Below, piece after piece: positions 63,473 to 64,000 of a stretch of DNA of 64,000 nt; within the stretch, counting starts at the first letter, position 1, and every line of letters starts with the position of its first letter. Below the pieces are notes generated by a model, which ran no database searches, was not told the DNA's origin, and saw nothing but the letters and a program-made list of their open reading frames with translations. The position numbers and the translations under genes were made by a program. Source of the DNA: Motiliproteus sp041586615. GTDB taxonomy: Bacteria > Pseudomonadota > Gammaproteobacteria > Pseudomonadales > Balneatricaceae. The stretch is taken from positions 18,285 to 82,284 of the forward strand of contig JBFGZS010000011.1 in NCBI GenBank assembly GCA_041586615.1. Direction: 5' to 3'.

Positions 63473-64000
63473 GTGACGCTTCTCAAGCGAGCCTTATATG
63501 GTCGGCTTTCTGCGTTGGTGCTGCTGTGGTTTGCGGTAGTCGCCAGCGCGGCGGCGCAGTCGGTGTTGGTGTTATCGTCGCCATTAACCCGGTTTGTCGG
63601 CGAGACCACCTATTCGACCCGCCTCGATTTCGGCGATGGGGTGCTGGGCGGGGTTAGCGGTCGAGGGCAGGACCTGGCGCATGCCTTCGATTTTGGCTAC
63701 CTGCAGCGGGGGTATTTGTGGAAACCTTGGTTTTCACGGGTCAATATTCAGCTGGATGCCAGTCTCGATTACTTGACCAGTTCGACCCGCACGGAGAACG
63801 CCAAAAACAAGCATGACGCGTTGCTGTTGTCCGGTGGCGGGATGGTCGATGTTGTTTTTTATCCCGGTAGCCGCTTTCCATTGACGTTATTGCTGCAGCA
63901 CCGCGAAAATTTCTCTGATTCAGGGCGCGCGCAAAGTAGTCACTATCAATCGTCATTGTCTTTAACCCAGGAGTACCGGTCCCCTTATTCCGGGGGGGTG
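63473..64000 (+). CDS. Probable outer-membrane beta-barrel protein, N-terminal part (cut by window edge)
   Basis: A frame opens at GTG 63473 and runs off the end with no stop, 176 codons in the window. It begins with a signal peptide (cleavage near ASAAAQS). Alternating hydrophobic/polar strands follow, rich in aromatics (YLQRGYLWKPWFSRV, LDASLDYLTSSTRTEN, DALLLSGGGMVDVVFYPGSRF), like an outer-membrane barrel of about 20 or more strands. It lies six bases after the ppiC-like gene stop. In MtrB- or PCC-type conduits such a barrel holds the cytochrome; here that is only a hypothesis because the C-terminus is missing. Confidence 0.6.
   Translation, partial: MTLLKRALYGRLSALVLLWFAVVASAAAQSVLVLSSPLTRFVGETTYSTRLDFGDGVLGGVSGRGQDLAHAFDFGYLQRGYLWKPWFSRVNIQLDASLDYLTSSTRTENAKNKHDALLLSGGGMVDVVFYPGSRFPLTLLLQHRENFSDSGRAQSSHYQSSLSLTQEYRSPYSGGV

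Overview
The window looks like one contiguous chromosomal stretch of a gammaproteobacterium, mid-to-high GC by eye. The best taxonomic evidence is the minus-strand block dksA-gluQ-cbrX-cbrA-cbrB-(crcZ-like RNA)-pcnB-folK-panB-panC, which matches the order I know from Pseudomonas and relatives. The multiheme cytochromes, two FNR/Anr-type operators and ubiUVT genes (O2-independent ubiquinone synthesis) suggest a facultative or anaerobic respirer rather than a typical pseudomonad. No rRNA, tRNA, CRISPR array, phage or intact insertion sequence was found.

Region 1 (1-16.2 kb): mixed housekeeping and stress genes. In order: the tail of an acyl-CoA dehydrogenase, yejK/ndpA, a hemerythrin, an ABC ATPase/FtsX-type permease/AttH-like lipocalin operon, msrA with a substituted catalytic Cys position, hspQ, a glutamine amidotransferase, a GAF histidine kinase, an overlooked 27-residue Cys-rich peptide behind an FNR box, a YciC-like membrane protein, a double-receiver protein, two membrane-anchored unknowns, yciH and a large unknown.

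Region 2 (16.2-34.8 kb): core metabolism and global regulation. Thiolase, panC, panB, folK and pcnB are followed by a 634-bp gap. That gap holds what I read as a CrcZ-type small RNA: a sigma-54 promoter, AAnAAnAA motifs (one in a hairpin loop) and an upstream array of GTAAC boxes. Then come cbrB, cbrA, cbrX, gluQ, dksA, sfsA, moaB-moeA, a Sel1-like protein, and ubiU-ubiV with convergent ubiT. A perfect FNR box precedes ubiU.

Region 3 (34.9-64 kb): a 29-kb exported-cytochrome island. It encodes eight c-type cytochromes with 31 CXXCH motifs (3+3+11+3+3+3+1+4) and a heme-motif diguanylate cyclase. It also has its own System II heme-ligation pair (ResB and CcsA), a TlpA-like thioredoxin, two NHL and two ligand-type beta-propeller proteins, an NrfJ-like lipoprotein, and a heme-copper-oxidase-like membrane protein lacking the Cu-site His pair. 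Two histidine kinases with one NtrC-type regulator, a PpiC-type prolyl isomerase and the start of a probable outer-membrane beta-barrel complete it. A sigma-54 promoter precedes the tetraheme cytochrome gene. The content suggests a periplasm-to-outer-membrane electron conduit or extracellular electron transfer system with its own assembly and regulation; that role is inferred.

Four copies of a palindrome-rich dispersed repeat (264-347, 14266-14398, 37331-37397, 43331-43508) and many short tandem duplications at gene ends mark recent small-scale rearrangement.
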